A stretch of 64,000 nucleotides of DNA from Cudoniella acicularis (GCA_013054445.1 JAAMPI010000025.1:1-64000); one strand, 5' to 3'; shown: positions 34,057 to 46,893, counted from the stretch's first letter. Notes: generated by a model not told the origin, from the sequence alone. Program-made: numbers and translations.

Positions 34057-36394
34057 TCACTTGCTCCTAAATATTGGAAAGACTATGTCCAACAAAACAC
34101 CAACCAGGTCCTCCATCGAGTAGTCTCCACCTCTATTACGAGCGAGGTACTCAGGGATACCCACAAGCTTATTGGCAATCTCTATGCGAGTGGCCAGTTC
34201 AACTCTCTCGTCAACATTCAAGATTGCGCTGTACAGCATATCCATTTCTCCAAAATACGGATTCTCGTTTTAGAAAGAACTTCTAAGCTCTCGGGCGATA
34301 GCCTGGACGCGCGGAATCCCTACATTATGTAAGTCCAACACTTCGCAGAAGCCTACACTTTCAAGGCACTTACCACAATCGCAGATGTTACCTTGAACCT
34401 CAAAAGCAAGCGCCTTCTCTTGCTACATTCGTGTCATCACATCATCATCCGATTCTTGTCTCATGGCTTCCAACTCAAGTCCAAAATCCGGGTCTGCATA
34501 ACGAATAGCCAGAGTTGTAGCATGATACATTATTCGGCACGGTTGTTCAGGAACGAATACCTGGTTCGCTGTAAATACTATAAGCGATAACCCCATCGAA
34601 AATTCGGAAGTTCATACTCTTTGCAACCACATCCTCAGGGCCTGCTGACAACCTTGTTGGCAAATCGAGATCAATCAGTTGCCCATGAAGGTTCAACATG
34701 GTTCTATTGTTGAATAAAAGCGTACCCTCTTTAGGTAGATCCAGGCACGTTGGATACATAATTCGGAGGTCCTCTCGTATATCATTTCTCTTTTTCTCAT
34801 CAAGGTCTCTGGACCAAGTATCGATTTTAATCCTCAGCTTGATCAAAGTCCTTGCAAGCCAATTTGTCTCTGCCGGCTTCTGGATCTCAGCATACGAATA
34901 AATTAAGTGCTTCTACCACTGACTTAGCTTGGCGTAGATGTTCATGGCTTTTTTATCCCCCTCGATCATGTCGAACACTTCATCAACACCAATTTCAAGC
35001 GTTGGTACCAAAATCTGCTCTTCTGAAATATACTTCACACTAGCCTTACCTCCTAACCATTTCGTGGCTTTTTCCAACTTTTTCAAAAAAGCCAGCTTTG
35101 GATCATTATCATTTTTCACAATCTTGAATTTGAAATCAGCGTCACTCTCCATCGTCAGATAGTACTCAAGAGTATGGCAAACACTTTCCCTCCTGTTAAA
35201 CGCAATAATTGAAGTCCCAGAAGCCTCCTCTAACAACACGGTATTGATTTTGTTAACGTGCTCTGTTGAAATTGGAAAGAATTTGAAGTAAAACCTGTCA
35301 TTTTTGGTAAAGATGGGAGCAACACCTTCAACGATTGGGACCGGAACGCCATCGACTATTTTCGTGTATGGGTTCATGGCTTTCGTCACAGGAAGGTCTT
35401 GTAGGAAGGACTCAGCCTTCGTTAGATAATTGTGCGGCGCAAGACTCATTTTTCTCATCAACTCCCGAAACGATTTCGTTTCCGGGTCCACGTCTTCGAC
35501 TGGAAGTGGCAGCAGTGCACTCCTTAGAACTATCGTGAGTTTGGGCGAGATATGGGCAAAGATGTGGTGCTCCGTATAAGCACTGACAGTTGTCTTTCTA
35601 GTTCTCAGGTCGGTTGAAGTACTCACGGGTCCTTCATGGACGCCGTACCCATTCTCCGTCATCAGAAACTCATTGGCTTCATTTCTAGGAGTGCAAAGCG
35701 CCATGTAGAAGAATGTCGTATTCATCGAAAAGTAGAGAGTGTCGGGTGGGTACATTCTTTCCATCAGTGTTTTCTCCCATTCCCCCTCCACATCCATAAC
35801 AACTTCGAGTATTGCTCTGATATTGTCCAACTAGGATTCGATTGGCTTCTCAAACCCTCTCTTACGCATATACTCTCTGAATATTACCATGTCATGACCA
35901 GTGTAATCCTCAGCATTCTCGCCCTCATGACTCTTTCTAATGTTATTTAGGCGATATTTCTGGATGAACACGAACTTCCTCAATACATCCCTCTCCGATC
36001 TATTGAGTTCTACCACACCATTATTACCTTTGCTCTCAAAGGCTTTCTTGATATCAGCTACAACCTCGCCTGCAGCTGATTCAAAAGGACCAAGCTGCTC
36101 TTCCACCCTCTGCACATTCGCCGCGAATTTCTCATCTACATATAGACCTTGGATGCCGAAACTCTTTGTTACCCTTGTCTCGGCATTCTCAACCTTCCCA
36201 TCCTTGTCATCGAGTTTAATAACGTTAATGATTTTGTCATCCCACTGCAGTTTTTTGGCGTTGTATTTAGGTTTTCTTTTAGGTTTCGACTTGCCAAGTG
36301 GCCGGTAATTGTGTGACCAGTTACGCAAGATAAACTGGGGGACGAAATGGTGGTATCGTGATGCAGGTCCAGGTGAAGATGGGCTTGAAGCCAT
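34057..36394 (-). pseudogene. DUF4238-type gene with multiple in-frame stops
   Basis: The start at 36394 (MASSPSSPGP) leads into YHHFVPQFILRNWSHNY, the hallmark opening of DUF4238 proteins, and the frame runs to 35,831. There a TAG interrupts it, but the same frame continues for 305 codons to a second TAG at 34,913, then continues again. A one-base shift occurs near 34,580, a third TAG near 34,427, an apparent intron follows, a TAA occurs near 34,275, and the final segment ends at 34,057. All four stops would become Gln codons by T-to-C change. DUF4238 proteins are of unknown function and patchily distributed in fungi. The gene was probably intact recently; read-through seems less likely. Confidence 0.72.
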
Positions 36395-37060
36395 AATGTG
36401 ACGTGAACTGGTTCAGGCTTTCCCGCTAACATCTTTTCCTTGCTCTGTCGACCTCAATCTTCCACGAACATCACAGCCGGGTTCGGGTATTCTCAATTCG
36501 GAAGGCAGGTCGGTCAGAAATCGTCAAAAGGGAATACGGACGTTATCTCCAGCCCAGAGCGGCAGTCATGTGAAGTGAAATTCATGCATCGCGCGCCTAA
36601 ACGATGCCCTGCTAGAGTACACAAGTACTTCCACACTTTCTGCCATTGGAGCGCATCATTTGCGCCTTGAAAGTAGAAAGCACGCTCTGCATAAGCTCCA
36701 TAGGCCTGCTCGGTGCTTCGCCCATCACCAACATTGTATGCAAACCGATGCAGTGCAACTCCACGGCCTCTCAATCCCTCCTCACGAGTGCCGAGAATGC
36801 TCACGCTTTCGGCTTCTTGCTTGCTGGTGCTGCATCATGCATGCACACAACCGAACACGTCACACTCCCTACCCTTGCGGCATTCGGCGAGACGCCCGCG
36901 GGGGCACAGCAAACACTCTGCAGTTGTTGGATCGCGCTGTGATCACTGGAAGAGAACTTCATGCGAGCTAAATGGAATTTCTGCAGCGGGAATCGAGAAA
37001 GGACGGCCCGGCTTGGTCTTGTAGTCACGTGAAAGGTATATTCTTGACCTGAGTGCTGTA
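36395..37060. other. Intergenic stretch, no gene seen
   Basis: Four overlapping open frames on both strands mirror one another and have no recognisable domain; the 5' flank of the DUF4238 pseudogene is included. Confidence 0.45.
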
Positions 37061-37331
37061 TAGATTGACGAGAGTCGGTTTGCGCTATACCTAATATGGA
37101 GGGTAAAAGTTCTCTGTTATCCACAGATTTAGAGACATTGAAAAATCAATACCTAATAGAGGATGAAAGTTCTTAATGATCCACAGAATTAGAGATATTT
37201 AACAAATCAATAGCCTAGCTAATCTTTTTATCTCTATTCTAGGGATAGGATTACGTATTTGTACTAAACGAAGCATTCCACTCACTACCTTTCTATATTA
37301 GGTATAGTGCAAACCGACTCTCGTCAATCTA
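37061..37331. mobile_element. MITE with ~40-bp TIRs, TA flanks and internal 62-bp tandem repeat
   Basis: The left end TAGATTGACGAGAGTCGG continues through TTTGCGCTATACCTAATAT, and the right end is its reverse complement with two or three mismatches. TA flanks both ends (37059-37060 and 37332-37333). Just inside the left TIR, a 62-bp unit (37089-37150) is repeated as a 61-bp copy (37151-37211); both share GAAAGTTCT-like and TCCACAGA...TTAGAGA blocks and end in AATCAAT. There is no coding capacity. Confidence 0.75.
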
Positions 37332-37743
37332 TATGGTACGCCACAACACGGCAGAGCTTATCGTGGGCAAGTCCTCCTGTTGGTTGTCTCGTAAGTTGGG
37401 CTGCCAACGTGATGTCATTCATGGGGGTTTGAAGCACGAGGGAGAATTAGGAGAGAAAAGTCTGAAAGGAGAATATTCAATGTTGGTCTTCATGGATGAT
37501 GCGTAGTCGATGTTTTGGGTATCTACAAAGTCTGTACAACCAATACCAAGTTACTAACCAGTAACTATCGTCTTAAAAGCTCGTGCTAATGTCTATGCCA
37601 GCTAAGTAAGCCCTCGGCCGCGGAAGGAAGCGCGGCCTGTTCCCAGTTGGGTATGCGGGAGGAAGCAAACGGGCGGAACGGTACGTTGCGTCCCGTGCCA
37701 GATTTTAATGCGATGTAGAATGTATGGTGATCGCTATCCCTGT
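37332..37743. other. 3' flank of the M16 protease gene
   Basis: No open frame of note. It holds the presumed terminator of the gene that ends at 37744. Confidence 0.5.
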
Positions 37744-40700
37744 TCATAACTTGGAGTCTAACTCCTCGAACTCGCTAATATGCTTGACCGGCTGAGGTCC
37801 TGCGCTGACTTGCAGCCTCGACTTGAATTCCCTAACGTCCGTGATAAGGTATGGTGTTGTGCCGTTGCCTGCTGGCTTCACCGCAACAACTTCTCCATCT
37901 TCGTCATCTTTCTTGTCTTTGTTCAACCCTAGCGATTTGATGCCGTTCTCGACTATAATGGCATCATTAACTTCCTTTGGAGTTTGCGCGTTCAAATGAA
38001 TGGCGAGTTTTGAGCGAGCAGGTGATGACGGGTGTATGTAGTGGCTAAAGAACTGGATCATGTCGGATTTCGTGAGTAGCTTGATATTTGCAGTATCGTG
38101 TTGGGCTACGAAAACAAATTAGCAAAACAGCTATGTTAGGATAAAGATGACCTACTTAGCTCAAAATCAAGGTATTCGTTGTCAATGTATGACCATAACC
38201 GGCTCGACTCTTGATCCAAATTCTTCAACTTCTCCAATCGCTTCGTGATCAAACTCCTCTTGTGACCCTCAAACTCCGAATCCGGCAATTTGGCGAGTAT
38301 CTTAGCATATCCATCGAGGAATGAATCGATTCTCTCGTCGAGATACCCAGGTGTCTTTTCGCTCTGGATGATAAATCTGTAGCCAATTGTTGTAGAGGTT
38401 GTCCGAACTCCACTAAAAACGACATATCCCAGCTGTTCTTTGGTTCGTAGTTGATCGAAAGCTGGTTCATGAGTCATTTGATCGAGAAGAAGTGCGCGAG
38501 CACGCAACGGCCGGTCTGACTTGTCCCCAACAAACAACAGATACTCTATGCAATGGTTAACGTTTGCAGGATCCTTCAAAGTCTTGTGGTAAACATAATT
38601 TCCACCAGGCGGGAAGACCAGAGATCGAGCTATTGGCCATTGAGTCTGAGGTAATATTCGCGGCTTCAAGGTGTTTTCAATTAGATCACTCAACTTCAAT
38701 GCATCCTCCTTGTACAGATTCCCGTGTATAAAAGTTTCGATATGCATTTGGCGAAGGAGATGGGGGTAAAACTGCTGGATATCGGCCGCTGTAAGATGTG
38801 GTAGCTCCGCAAGAATCTGTTCGGTGATATAACCCTTCTCGCTGTTGAGCCATCTCGTGTAATCACCAACTTGGTTGTAGGGTTGTTGAAAGTCCCAATT
38901 CTTTAGACCTCTTAATACTCTCTCCTTGATGATCTCGAAACGTTCGGGTTTGATCTCGAGGTCTCTCATCGTGACCAAGACCTTTTCTAACAGGACTGAG
39001 AGCTTGTCATTGTATCCAGACAAGGCAATCTCAATTCCCATCGAGTGGCTCGAAATCGAGTAGTCCAAGCCTGCGAGCTCAGCATCGTATGCGTATTCTT
39101 CCAATGCATCCCGTACGACGTCGGTAAACAATCGCGCCTTCAAGAGATTTTCCGCTGTAGCATTTGGCAAAGTGTTCCATACAATTTGACAAAACGAGTT
39201 GGCTTTTGGAACCCAGAAGGTATCATCTGAGCAGAATATTAGCGAAGTTAAACCAGTATCGAAATTCTACTTACCCTTCTTGTACCATGTCCTCGTCAGG
39301 TCGTCATTTCTGATCAACTTTGGAGAAATGGCTGGCTCCTTGACTTCTTTCTTTTCGACTTCGAGCTTTGTTGGGATAAATTGATTCTCATGGGGGAGGT
39401 GCAACTCTGCCAAACGGGTGCTGGAGGTACTGGATGCTGCCTGTTTGATCTCCGCGATGAAATCCGCAGGAAGTTTTTCATAAGTGTATTCTGTTCCGTA
39501 CCACTTCTCTTTCGACTTCCAGGTGCCGGGGAATTTTTGGGATACAACAGTCATCCTAAAGTTGTCCGGCCTCAGGCACTGAAGTCCCTCAACGATCTTT
39601 GCCGGATCGAACTTTCGAAGTCTAAATGGTCTAGGGTCAGCGGAACGTAGACTTGCGCCCAAGTAAGCTTCATCCGAACTTACCTGCTGTGCCCACTCAG
39701 AAGCCATTGCCGAGGTAAAGGTGTTTGCATAACCGCACTGATTTTGCTCGTGAATCGGCTGGCGGGAGTCTTTTGTTTGAACTTGAAGGCTACATCGGCC
39801 AAACCTTTTTGCTCTTCAAAGATCCATTCTTGAGGCGCAGATTCCCTGAGCATAGATACGTATTGGAAGAACACCTTGACAATTTCCTTGTAATTTTGTA
39901 GGCCATCTTCTGTCAAACGGATCTGACAGTTGAATATACCAGGCGTCCCTGGACAGACGGGATATGCACCTGAATAAAACATTAGCTGCAGGTCAGTTCT
40001 GAATCCCGCGCATGAATTAGAAATTAGCATAGGTATGCTAGCCATCCGGGCATGATCTATGATAAGATGCACGAGCACTAATAAAGCACTTGCTATCCCT
40101 CCACGACCCAGTAAAGTAGCCCTATGGCTAGTTCCAGAACATTCGCCATAGTTTGCAAGTGCTTTTCCAAGGTATTTGTCAAATATCTGGAGAGCTACGT
40201 GGCCGCAAAGCAAGAAAGATGACGAAAAGAGAGATCAACATACCGGCGCTCAGACCATTAGCCCATCCTTTTGACTTTATGTAGGACATGATGCTTCCAG
40301 GCCCTTCGTGACCAATCAAGTGGCTGATGTATCGACTTGGCTGCGATTCGAAAAGTAACTCTTCATCAATGAAGGGGAATGAGAGGTCTAATTCTCTGGA
40401 ATCCATGACAGGCTTCGCAAAGCACTGAGTCAATAGATCCTTCTCTCCAAAGGGGACCTCATCTTCCCAGCGGTTCTGTTGAAGATCCTTGTTGCGAACC
40501 CCAGCAAACAGGTCAGCCGCCCAGGCTTCCAACGTATCTAATGGCTCTCTTCCCAAAATGACCAACTTCATTCTATTTGCAGAGTAGTGTTTCTCATGGA
40601 AATCCATAAACTTTTGTCTAACGTCAACCCCTCTTTCTTCGGGTAATGTTTTGAGAACCTCGAAATTGCCTGTAGAAAAGTGACAGTAGGGATGGTTGAT

Positions 40701-42100
40701 ATTTGAAAGCGACTTTTCTAGTTGGTGTAATCGCCATTGATCGCTCTGCAGGTTCTTCTTGTTTTCTGAATCTACTGCTCGGAGTTCTCGGTCTAATGTT
40801 GAAGAAAGAAAAAGAGGGTCGATGAAGAATTGTGCAAAACGATCCAAAGCCCCGTATAAGGGTGACGACTCATCGGCGCTTGCATCTTCAGCTGCTTTGG
40901 CCGCAACCTCGAAATAGTAGTTTGTCGAGGTCGCACCTGTGTAGGCATTGGAGCTTCCAGAATGCGAGGAAAGGTATTGTGAGTATGCGTTTTCTACCGG
41001 ATACTGAGATAATGTTAGTACTTGGCAATTGTAAAGTCAATCAGAGAGCGCAGATAATAGTTTTGCAACCAGAAGAAAATTTGAAAATTTTCTCTCTTGA
41101 GGTTGAAAAGGCTTTGACTGAAAGCCATGAACTTATGTGGATATCCAAAAGAGAAGTGGCGTTGTCAGGGACATTCTAGCCAGTCTCATTGCCGTGGGTG
41201 TTTCAGAAACTAGAGGAATTCACGCCACCTGGGAGTCTCAGAAGAAGATGAGACGCAGATTTTCTGGCATCATTCTTGAACTCCTTCCCCCAAGCTCGAC
41301 ATCTCAGATTATAGAAGAAAATTGGGGTGTGCCTCTACTTTTTAGAGTCATAATCGTACCTTCTTAGTACCCATGAAAAGCCTGTTCAGCATTAGCAAAA
41401 ATATCTTGGAATGGCTATGCAGGAAGCGGTACAGATGTTCTACTGCGTGAGCAATGCCTGGAATCGCCTCCTCATCACTGAAATTTCCCACATTGACATC
41501 CATGGCCGCGCTGGCCTTGTCCGTTTCGGCATCATGCACCAGGAGTACCTCGAGCTGATTGGGCAGCCTTATGACACGATATGAGCGGTCGTCTAACGAA
41601 GGGGTTTCCAAGCGGTCCGTGAGTCTCTCGACTGGTCTGTGTCTGTGTTCTCTTAAAGGGCTATTGAGGGCCGCCGGCGTCTGAGGCTGCGATACAGTAG
41701 GCATGGTGGTGGGGTGGTTCGAGCAAAACCCGCGAGACACACAAGGTTTGCGGAGGTGAACAGGAGCTTTATGTGAAAGGGCGGAGAGGGGTTTTCGAAG
41801 ATTTGGATGTACCCCGCGTGGTTGGGGAATGTGGAAGAGTGGTGAGGAAGCAGATAGCGAACCGGTCTGTGCAGATGCAGACGAGGAGGCCGATCTGCGA
41901 GATGTGAATGGGCGAGGAAGCGCTGGAATGGTTCCTGGGGAATGGAAATAAACAGGCTGTATGTGCAATGATGCAGAGGACTGGCAAGCTGGCAAATGGG
42001 TGCGTTGTCCTCGACGGAACAAACTCTTGACCGCGGCACGATCGGCTACCGCGCAAGCAAGGACGATGGACGACAAGGAGGAGGGGAGAACAGAGGACAT
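37744..42100 (-). CDS. Insulysin/Ste23-like M16 metalloprotease
   Basis: Seven exons read in one frame: (42100 or 41704)-41433, a 22-nt microexon 41381-41360, 41003-40244, 39969-39684, 39630-39275, 39226-38156 and 38105-37744. From ATG 41704 the product is 1042 aa, the normal size for insulin-degrading-enzyme/Ste23 proteins; from the in-frame ATG at 42100 it is 1174 aa. The inverted zinc motif HAVEH (86-90 in the short form) is completed by the microexon LFMGTKK, and ELRAVDSENKKN carries the downstream glutamate. The C-terminal half shows FDQLRTKEQLGYVVFSG. The enzyme cleaves peptides and, in yeast, matures a-factor. The N-terminal extension has 15 Arg/Lys and one acidic residue and looks like a mitochondrial presequence. 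Introns of 356 and 274 bp are long for this window. Confidence 0.9.
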
Positions 42101-42165
42101 CCGCTGGCGAGGTGTGAAGAGAAAGGTTGCAACAGTAAACGGTGTCCCGGGGTATAAATCCCAGT

Positions 42166-42186
42166 TGCTGCTGCTGCTGCTGCTGC
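42166..42186 (+). repeat. (TGC)7 microsatellite
   Basis: Seven perfect TGC units lie about 65 bp upstream of the longer possible start of the M16 gene. On the gene strand they read GCA. Confidence 0.85.
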
Positions 42187-42187
42187 T

Positions 42188-44460
42188 GGCGCCGCTCCCA
42201 GTAGCGCTCGAGAGTGAATGGAGTTGGTTACCAATTCAACATGGGGGTGTGCGGAATGGTATTGGTGCTGCAGCAAGAATAATCGATACTTCGCAGGCGG
42301 GGAGCACAGGTGCGCGGGGCCTGGAAGAGTCGGACTGGCTGGGTCGAGCTCAAGATGCTGCACCAACTCGTGGAGCAAGCAGCAGAGATGGCGGTGAAAT
42401 CTCCAGAAGAGGTGGTGAGGTTATGTAGAAACTTCCTAGCTGCATCTGCTTGCAACCCTTGCGATGCCCTTTCCATGGATCCAGAGTTGCAGGCGCTGCA
42501 GGAGTGTGCAGGTCCCTGGCGATAGCTAAAAAAANCCCTGTCTAATCCATGCCAATAGAGGCACGAAATTCCCGACTCCAGAGAGGGGCCTTGATTCCCT
42601 AGAGACCCTTAGGGAGGGCCAGCAGTGCAGTAGTGCAGTAGCAGCTGCTGCTGCAACCACCTCTAGAGCGTTTCACACCTACGAAAAGCCTCACGACTCC
42701 ACGCCCGGAAGCACGACCAAGCACCAGGTCATCGGATCGCGTAGCTCCTCGCCGTTCACGAATCGTGCAACCTATTGCGCATGATTGTACTGGAGCAGCG
42801 GAGCAGTTCCATCCTGGAGACAAGCCACTGGCGGCGACGAAATCGGACGGGCGCGCGATGGCGGTGCGGGCGATGGGGCTGGGCCAGCACACTTCGAGAG
42901 ACGAGAGACAAAAGACGAGTGACGAAACAGTCCGGAGGTATCTGGACAAGGCCGCCTCTCGACAGCCTTACGAGTTACACGTATTCATCGCTTTGACAGC
43001 TACTTGATTCCCAGACGTCGTGTACATGTACTTACGAACGACTTGGAGCACAAAGGCGCGGTGCAATGGAGCTGTCCCATGCAAGGTTACTGAGTGTTTT
43101 CCACCGGCTGCATGAACTTCTGCTGCGACCAACACGCCCCGCTATCATGGCCTCACGGCTGAAGTCGGCCAGCGGGAATGGAGCACTGGCAAAGCTGCCA
43201 TAGAGTTTGAGAAACCGAGTAGAGCCTTTGCTGTTCCATCTCAAAGTCAAAAGATGAGATCTGACTCGGGAATTGGGATGGATGATGTGCACCAAGCCCG
43301 CCGAAGATCCGGCACCCCTTTCGCATAGGCGGGAAGTAGTTTCAAACCAATGCATCCCATGTCTCCAGCAGCAAGTAATATCTCGATGTCTGTGGGCATT
43401 TAGAGTTTGTATGTCTTTGCTCTACTTGTCACATTTCTTTCCAGGGCCTCGAGTCGTTGTCTGTCATTGTAATATTACGTTGCCAGCAATAGACACTTGG
43501 CCCAGAATGTTTCAATATAGCAATAAGGGGTAAAGGAACTCTTAATAGATGACGTAGTATCCCTCCTCCGCCGCGAGTTGTCCTTTTGTGTGCTCATGTT
43601 TCAATATCTCCAGGGAAGACTGCGAAGGATTAGGCTCCGCCAAAAACACCAACATTATGCTTAGACCCGGCCCGATCAACCTTCACCTCCCCACAGAACT
43701 CTAAGGCCCACATGAAAGGATATACAGAAAAATCAATGGCAGATAAAAATAGCTAGAGTTTTAATCTATTTACGGGGTTGTTAGGGTTGGAACTTGGAAT
43801 GATAAAAAAAAAACCGAGAGAAGACTAGAGTCAAAATGATTGTTTTGAAAGCTCTTCTATTTATGGGTGCTGCAATGGAAGACCCTAATTTGTGCCTTTT
43901 GCGTTTCTCTAATGTGAATGTTGCATTCAACATTGCTTCAGAATCTGCAGAGCATGACACCAAGACGCGCTTCATGTTGACTCCGGAGACCACACCCGGA
44001 AACGGTTTCGAGATGGGGCATAATCTTTTGCGGAACCTTCGTTCGTATGCCGATGTGGGGTTATATCAAAATCCTGGCAACATGGGGCGAGGCAGTGTAG
44101 TAGTGATCATGCTCCTCAGCCTCATATAAACTTAGCTCTTGATGAGTCAATTGAAATTCTTCGCTTTGCCTACTAGGCTATGTTCTGCCTCTTGGCGGTT
44201 GGCTCTTCCATATCAAACATTGTAGCCTAACTCAACCGCTGCGTAAAGTAAATAGGCAGTAGTTTGTTAGGGAAGTGTAACGCTTTCCAAAGTATGGCTA
44301 ACTTCCGGTAATAAAGGGGCAATCTGGTTCGGATCGCGTAACGCAATTGTGATATCGTTAGGCAACCTGCCGGAGAAGAGGAGATTCTGAAGCAGTTAGC
44401 CAAGGCTTCTGAACTTCCGCCACGGAGAGGCCAATATATAAGTCATCCCAATATATCACG
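42188..44460. other. Gene-free interval with one ambiguous base
   Basis: No gene is supported; open frames at 42599-43007 and 43781-44129 appear on both strands at once and have no domains. An N at 42535 marks an uncertain or gap base. The first part holds the M16 promoter. Confidence 0.5.
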
Positions 44461-45431
44461 CTAGGTAGTGTTTGAGCCTACCTGTTTAACCTTGTCAAAA
44501 GCATCCTCCTTCTCGGTGTAATCTCTGATAACCTTGCGTAAGTTGAAATCAACATAGATTCTAGTGTCTCGAATCCGAATAAGAACGCCATCTAGTCGCA
44601 TGAAGAGACGACATAATAGCAGCATCCTGTCAGGCATGACGCGTAGCTTGCAAGATAAGAGTGAAATGCCATTGTCATCGAGCTCGCTTTCGTAGAGCAC
44701 AACTTCTTCAAAGAATAGAATCGGATCAGGACGTTTTAAAAGTTCAATGGGGATTAGATCTGCGTTGTCGTTTTGCATGTTGAACAGCTTTCCTTTCTTG
44801 ATAGTGCCTCGATAATCCGTTGTGTAGGACCAGTCAAAGGGCTTGACAATTTCCTTAATACCCTCATGCGTTTTCTCTCTAGTAACTATTAGCGAAACTC
44901 GATGCAAATGATCTGCCAGATAATGAACCTGCTGCTAGACCACTCCTGAGAATACGCGACCTTGAGCATATTCTTGTCTGTTTTGTCGACCCGATCCAAA
45001 GCGTCAAATGCGTTAAACTCCAGTCGCCAGCCAGTCGCGATGTGCTCAATCGACACCATATTGTCTCCAAAAATCATCTCGGGTACAGGTACCCCAAGCC
45101 TCTCGGACATCTCATCAATAGGGCCTGATTTCGAAATTGGAAGCTTGCGCACACTAATCTTGAAGCCTTTCTGTACGTACGATACGGTCGAATTGTCTCC
45201 TTCGGGAAAAGGCTCGTCGATCGGTCCGTTGAAAGCCATCGCAGCGCAATTTTTCGCTTTCAGACTGTATGACAGGCGTTTGGAAGAGGGTCGCGCGTTT
45301 TGAATGGATTCGATCTGGTGGTATTGAACTTTGGTGGGGTAGGTTGTCGCGGGGAAGCAGGTGCAGGCTTGTGCAGGGACATCGCAAATTGCGTTGCCCG
45401 GTCGACCCTTAGCGCCAGCGATTGTTGCCAT
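44461..45431 (-). CDS. TIP41-like protein (TOR/PP2A signalling)
   Basis: Two exons, 45431-44929 and 44878-44461, are joined over a 50-bp intron (GTTCAT...ACTAG), giving 306 aa. The core matches TIP41: PVPEMIFGDNMVSIEH, FNAFDALDRVDK, EGIKEIVKPFDWSYTTDYRG and DPILFFEEVVLYESELDDNG, then LRVMPDRMLLLCRLFMRLDGV. In yeast, Tip41 binds Tap42 and antagonises TORC1 signalling through PP2A-type phosphatases. The family is widely conserved. It lies head to head with the Aurora kinase gene. The N-terminal 60 residues are poorly conserved and the exact start is less sure. Confidence 0.92.
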
Positions 45432-45579
45432 CCACCTTGAAAGGACATCAAGTCCAAGGTCACAACTCCTACCTCGACAAATTCATACTAACCAGCAGCA
45501 CAACAAGGTTTTGGCTCTGCCAACCTTCACAAATACCTAGGACTGTCGCTACACTTCCTCTCATATAGCCGCAGCCGTA
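45432..45579. promoter_or_regulatory. Bidirectional promoter between TIP41 and Aurora kinase
   Basis: Only 148 bp separate the two start codons, so both promoters must overlap here. No specific operator was identified. Confidence 0.55.
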
Positions 45580-46893
45580 ATGGCTACTCGTGTTCTGGAA
45601 TCACGATTCGAGCACCTTTCAGTGAATGATGAGAATGATCCTAGTGATGGAGGCAAATACCAGAAATCGAAGGTGCGTTACTACACCAAGTATACAGAGC
45701 CAATACTGATGAGTTTAGATGTCCGCATCAAATTCAGGGTCTCAAATATCACAAAACGCCTCCCGAGCCAATCTGTTAAAGATCGCTCTTCAAAATCAAA
45801 ACACGACCAGCACCATTATCACTATCCCATCTCAGACTGCACAATGGCGAGGATCGAAGGCGCAAGCTGGAACTGACTCCCCATCGAGAAGGGAGAACTC
45901 AGGGACAGCTCGTGGCTTCGAGGAAATGACCCGAGTAGACCGCAAATCAAATCCTATGTACGAACAACCAGCACCCCCAAAACAATTCCACCTTGGCATG
46001 TTTGAGATCGGCCGTCCCCTAGGGAAGGGGAAATTTGGCCGAGTGTATTTGGTCAGAGAAAGATCCTCCGGATTTGTTTGTGCATTGAAGGTTCTCCACA
46101 AGAACGAATTGAAGCATGGCGATGCAGAGAAGCAGGTTCGGAGAGAAATTGAAATTCAGAGTAACTTACGACACCCCAATATTCTTCGATTATTTGGTCA
46201 CTTTCACGACAGTAAACGAATCTTCCTCATTCTCGAATTCGCTGGCAAAGGAGAACTGTACAAGCATCTACGACGCGAGAACAGATTCCCGGAATGGAAA
46301 GCAGCGCAATATGTTGTCCAAATGGCAGCCGCATTGAAGTATTGCCATAAGAAACACATCATACATCGCGATATTAAACCAGAGAATATTCTGCTGGGAA
46401 TACATGGAGAGATCAAGCTTTCAGATTTCGGCTGGAGTGTCCATGCTCCAAGTAATCGACGTGATACGCTATGTGGAACATTGGATTATCTTCCCCCGGA
46501 AATGTTGAAGCCAGGCCGAGACAAGAACGTTTATTCTAACAAGGTTGATTTGTGGTCACTTGGCGTACTCACTTACGAGTTTTTGGTCGGCGAAGCACCC
46601 TTTGAAGATACTCCGGTCATGACCCAAAGAAAAATCGCAAGGGGCGAGATGACAGTCCCAAGTTTCGTCAGCGCTGAAGCAAGAGACCTGATAAAGAGAG
46701 TGAGTTTGATATTCCTAAACTAAAGGTTCAATGCTGATCTATATAGCTGCTCGTTCTCGACCCAGAGAAACGAATCACACTTGATCAAGTACAAGAGCAT
46801 CCCTGGATCATCAAATATTGTGTCAAGGGAGAGAGGGCGGCAATGAGAGAGTCCAAATCGACGGGGAGCAAATACTCTTCTTCTGACGAATGA
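45580..46893 (+). CDS. Aurora kinase (Ipl1/Ark1-like)
   Basis: Three exons (45580-45672, 45719-46699, 46747-46893) give 406 aa; both introns are short and phase 0. The kinase domain spans about residues 125-385. It has the glycine loop [10 protein letters not shown] (132-141), the VAIK-type lysine in ALKVL (Lys155), [27 protein letters not shown] and the activation loop [16 protein letters not shown], which is the Aurora signature. The N-terminus is basic and Ser/Thr-rich. Aurora B/Ipl1-type kinases work in the chromosomal passenger complex on kinetochore attachment and cytokinesis. Initiation at 45580 is supported because the first exon splices in frame to an internal ATG at 45719, which is an alternative start. 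Confidence 0.94.

Noticed and set aside
41961..42428. 155-codon plus-strand frame with a Leu-run
   Set aside because: The Leu-run is the (TGC)7 microsatellite read in one frame; it is antisense to the M16 leader.
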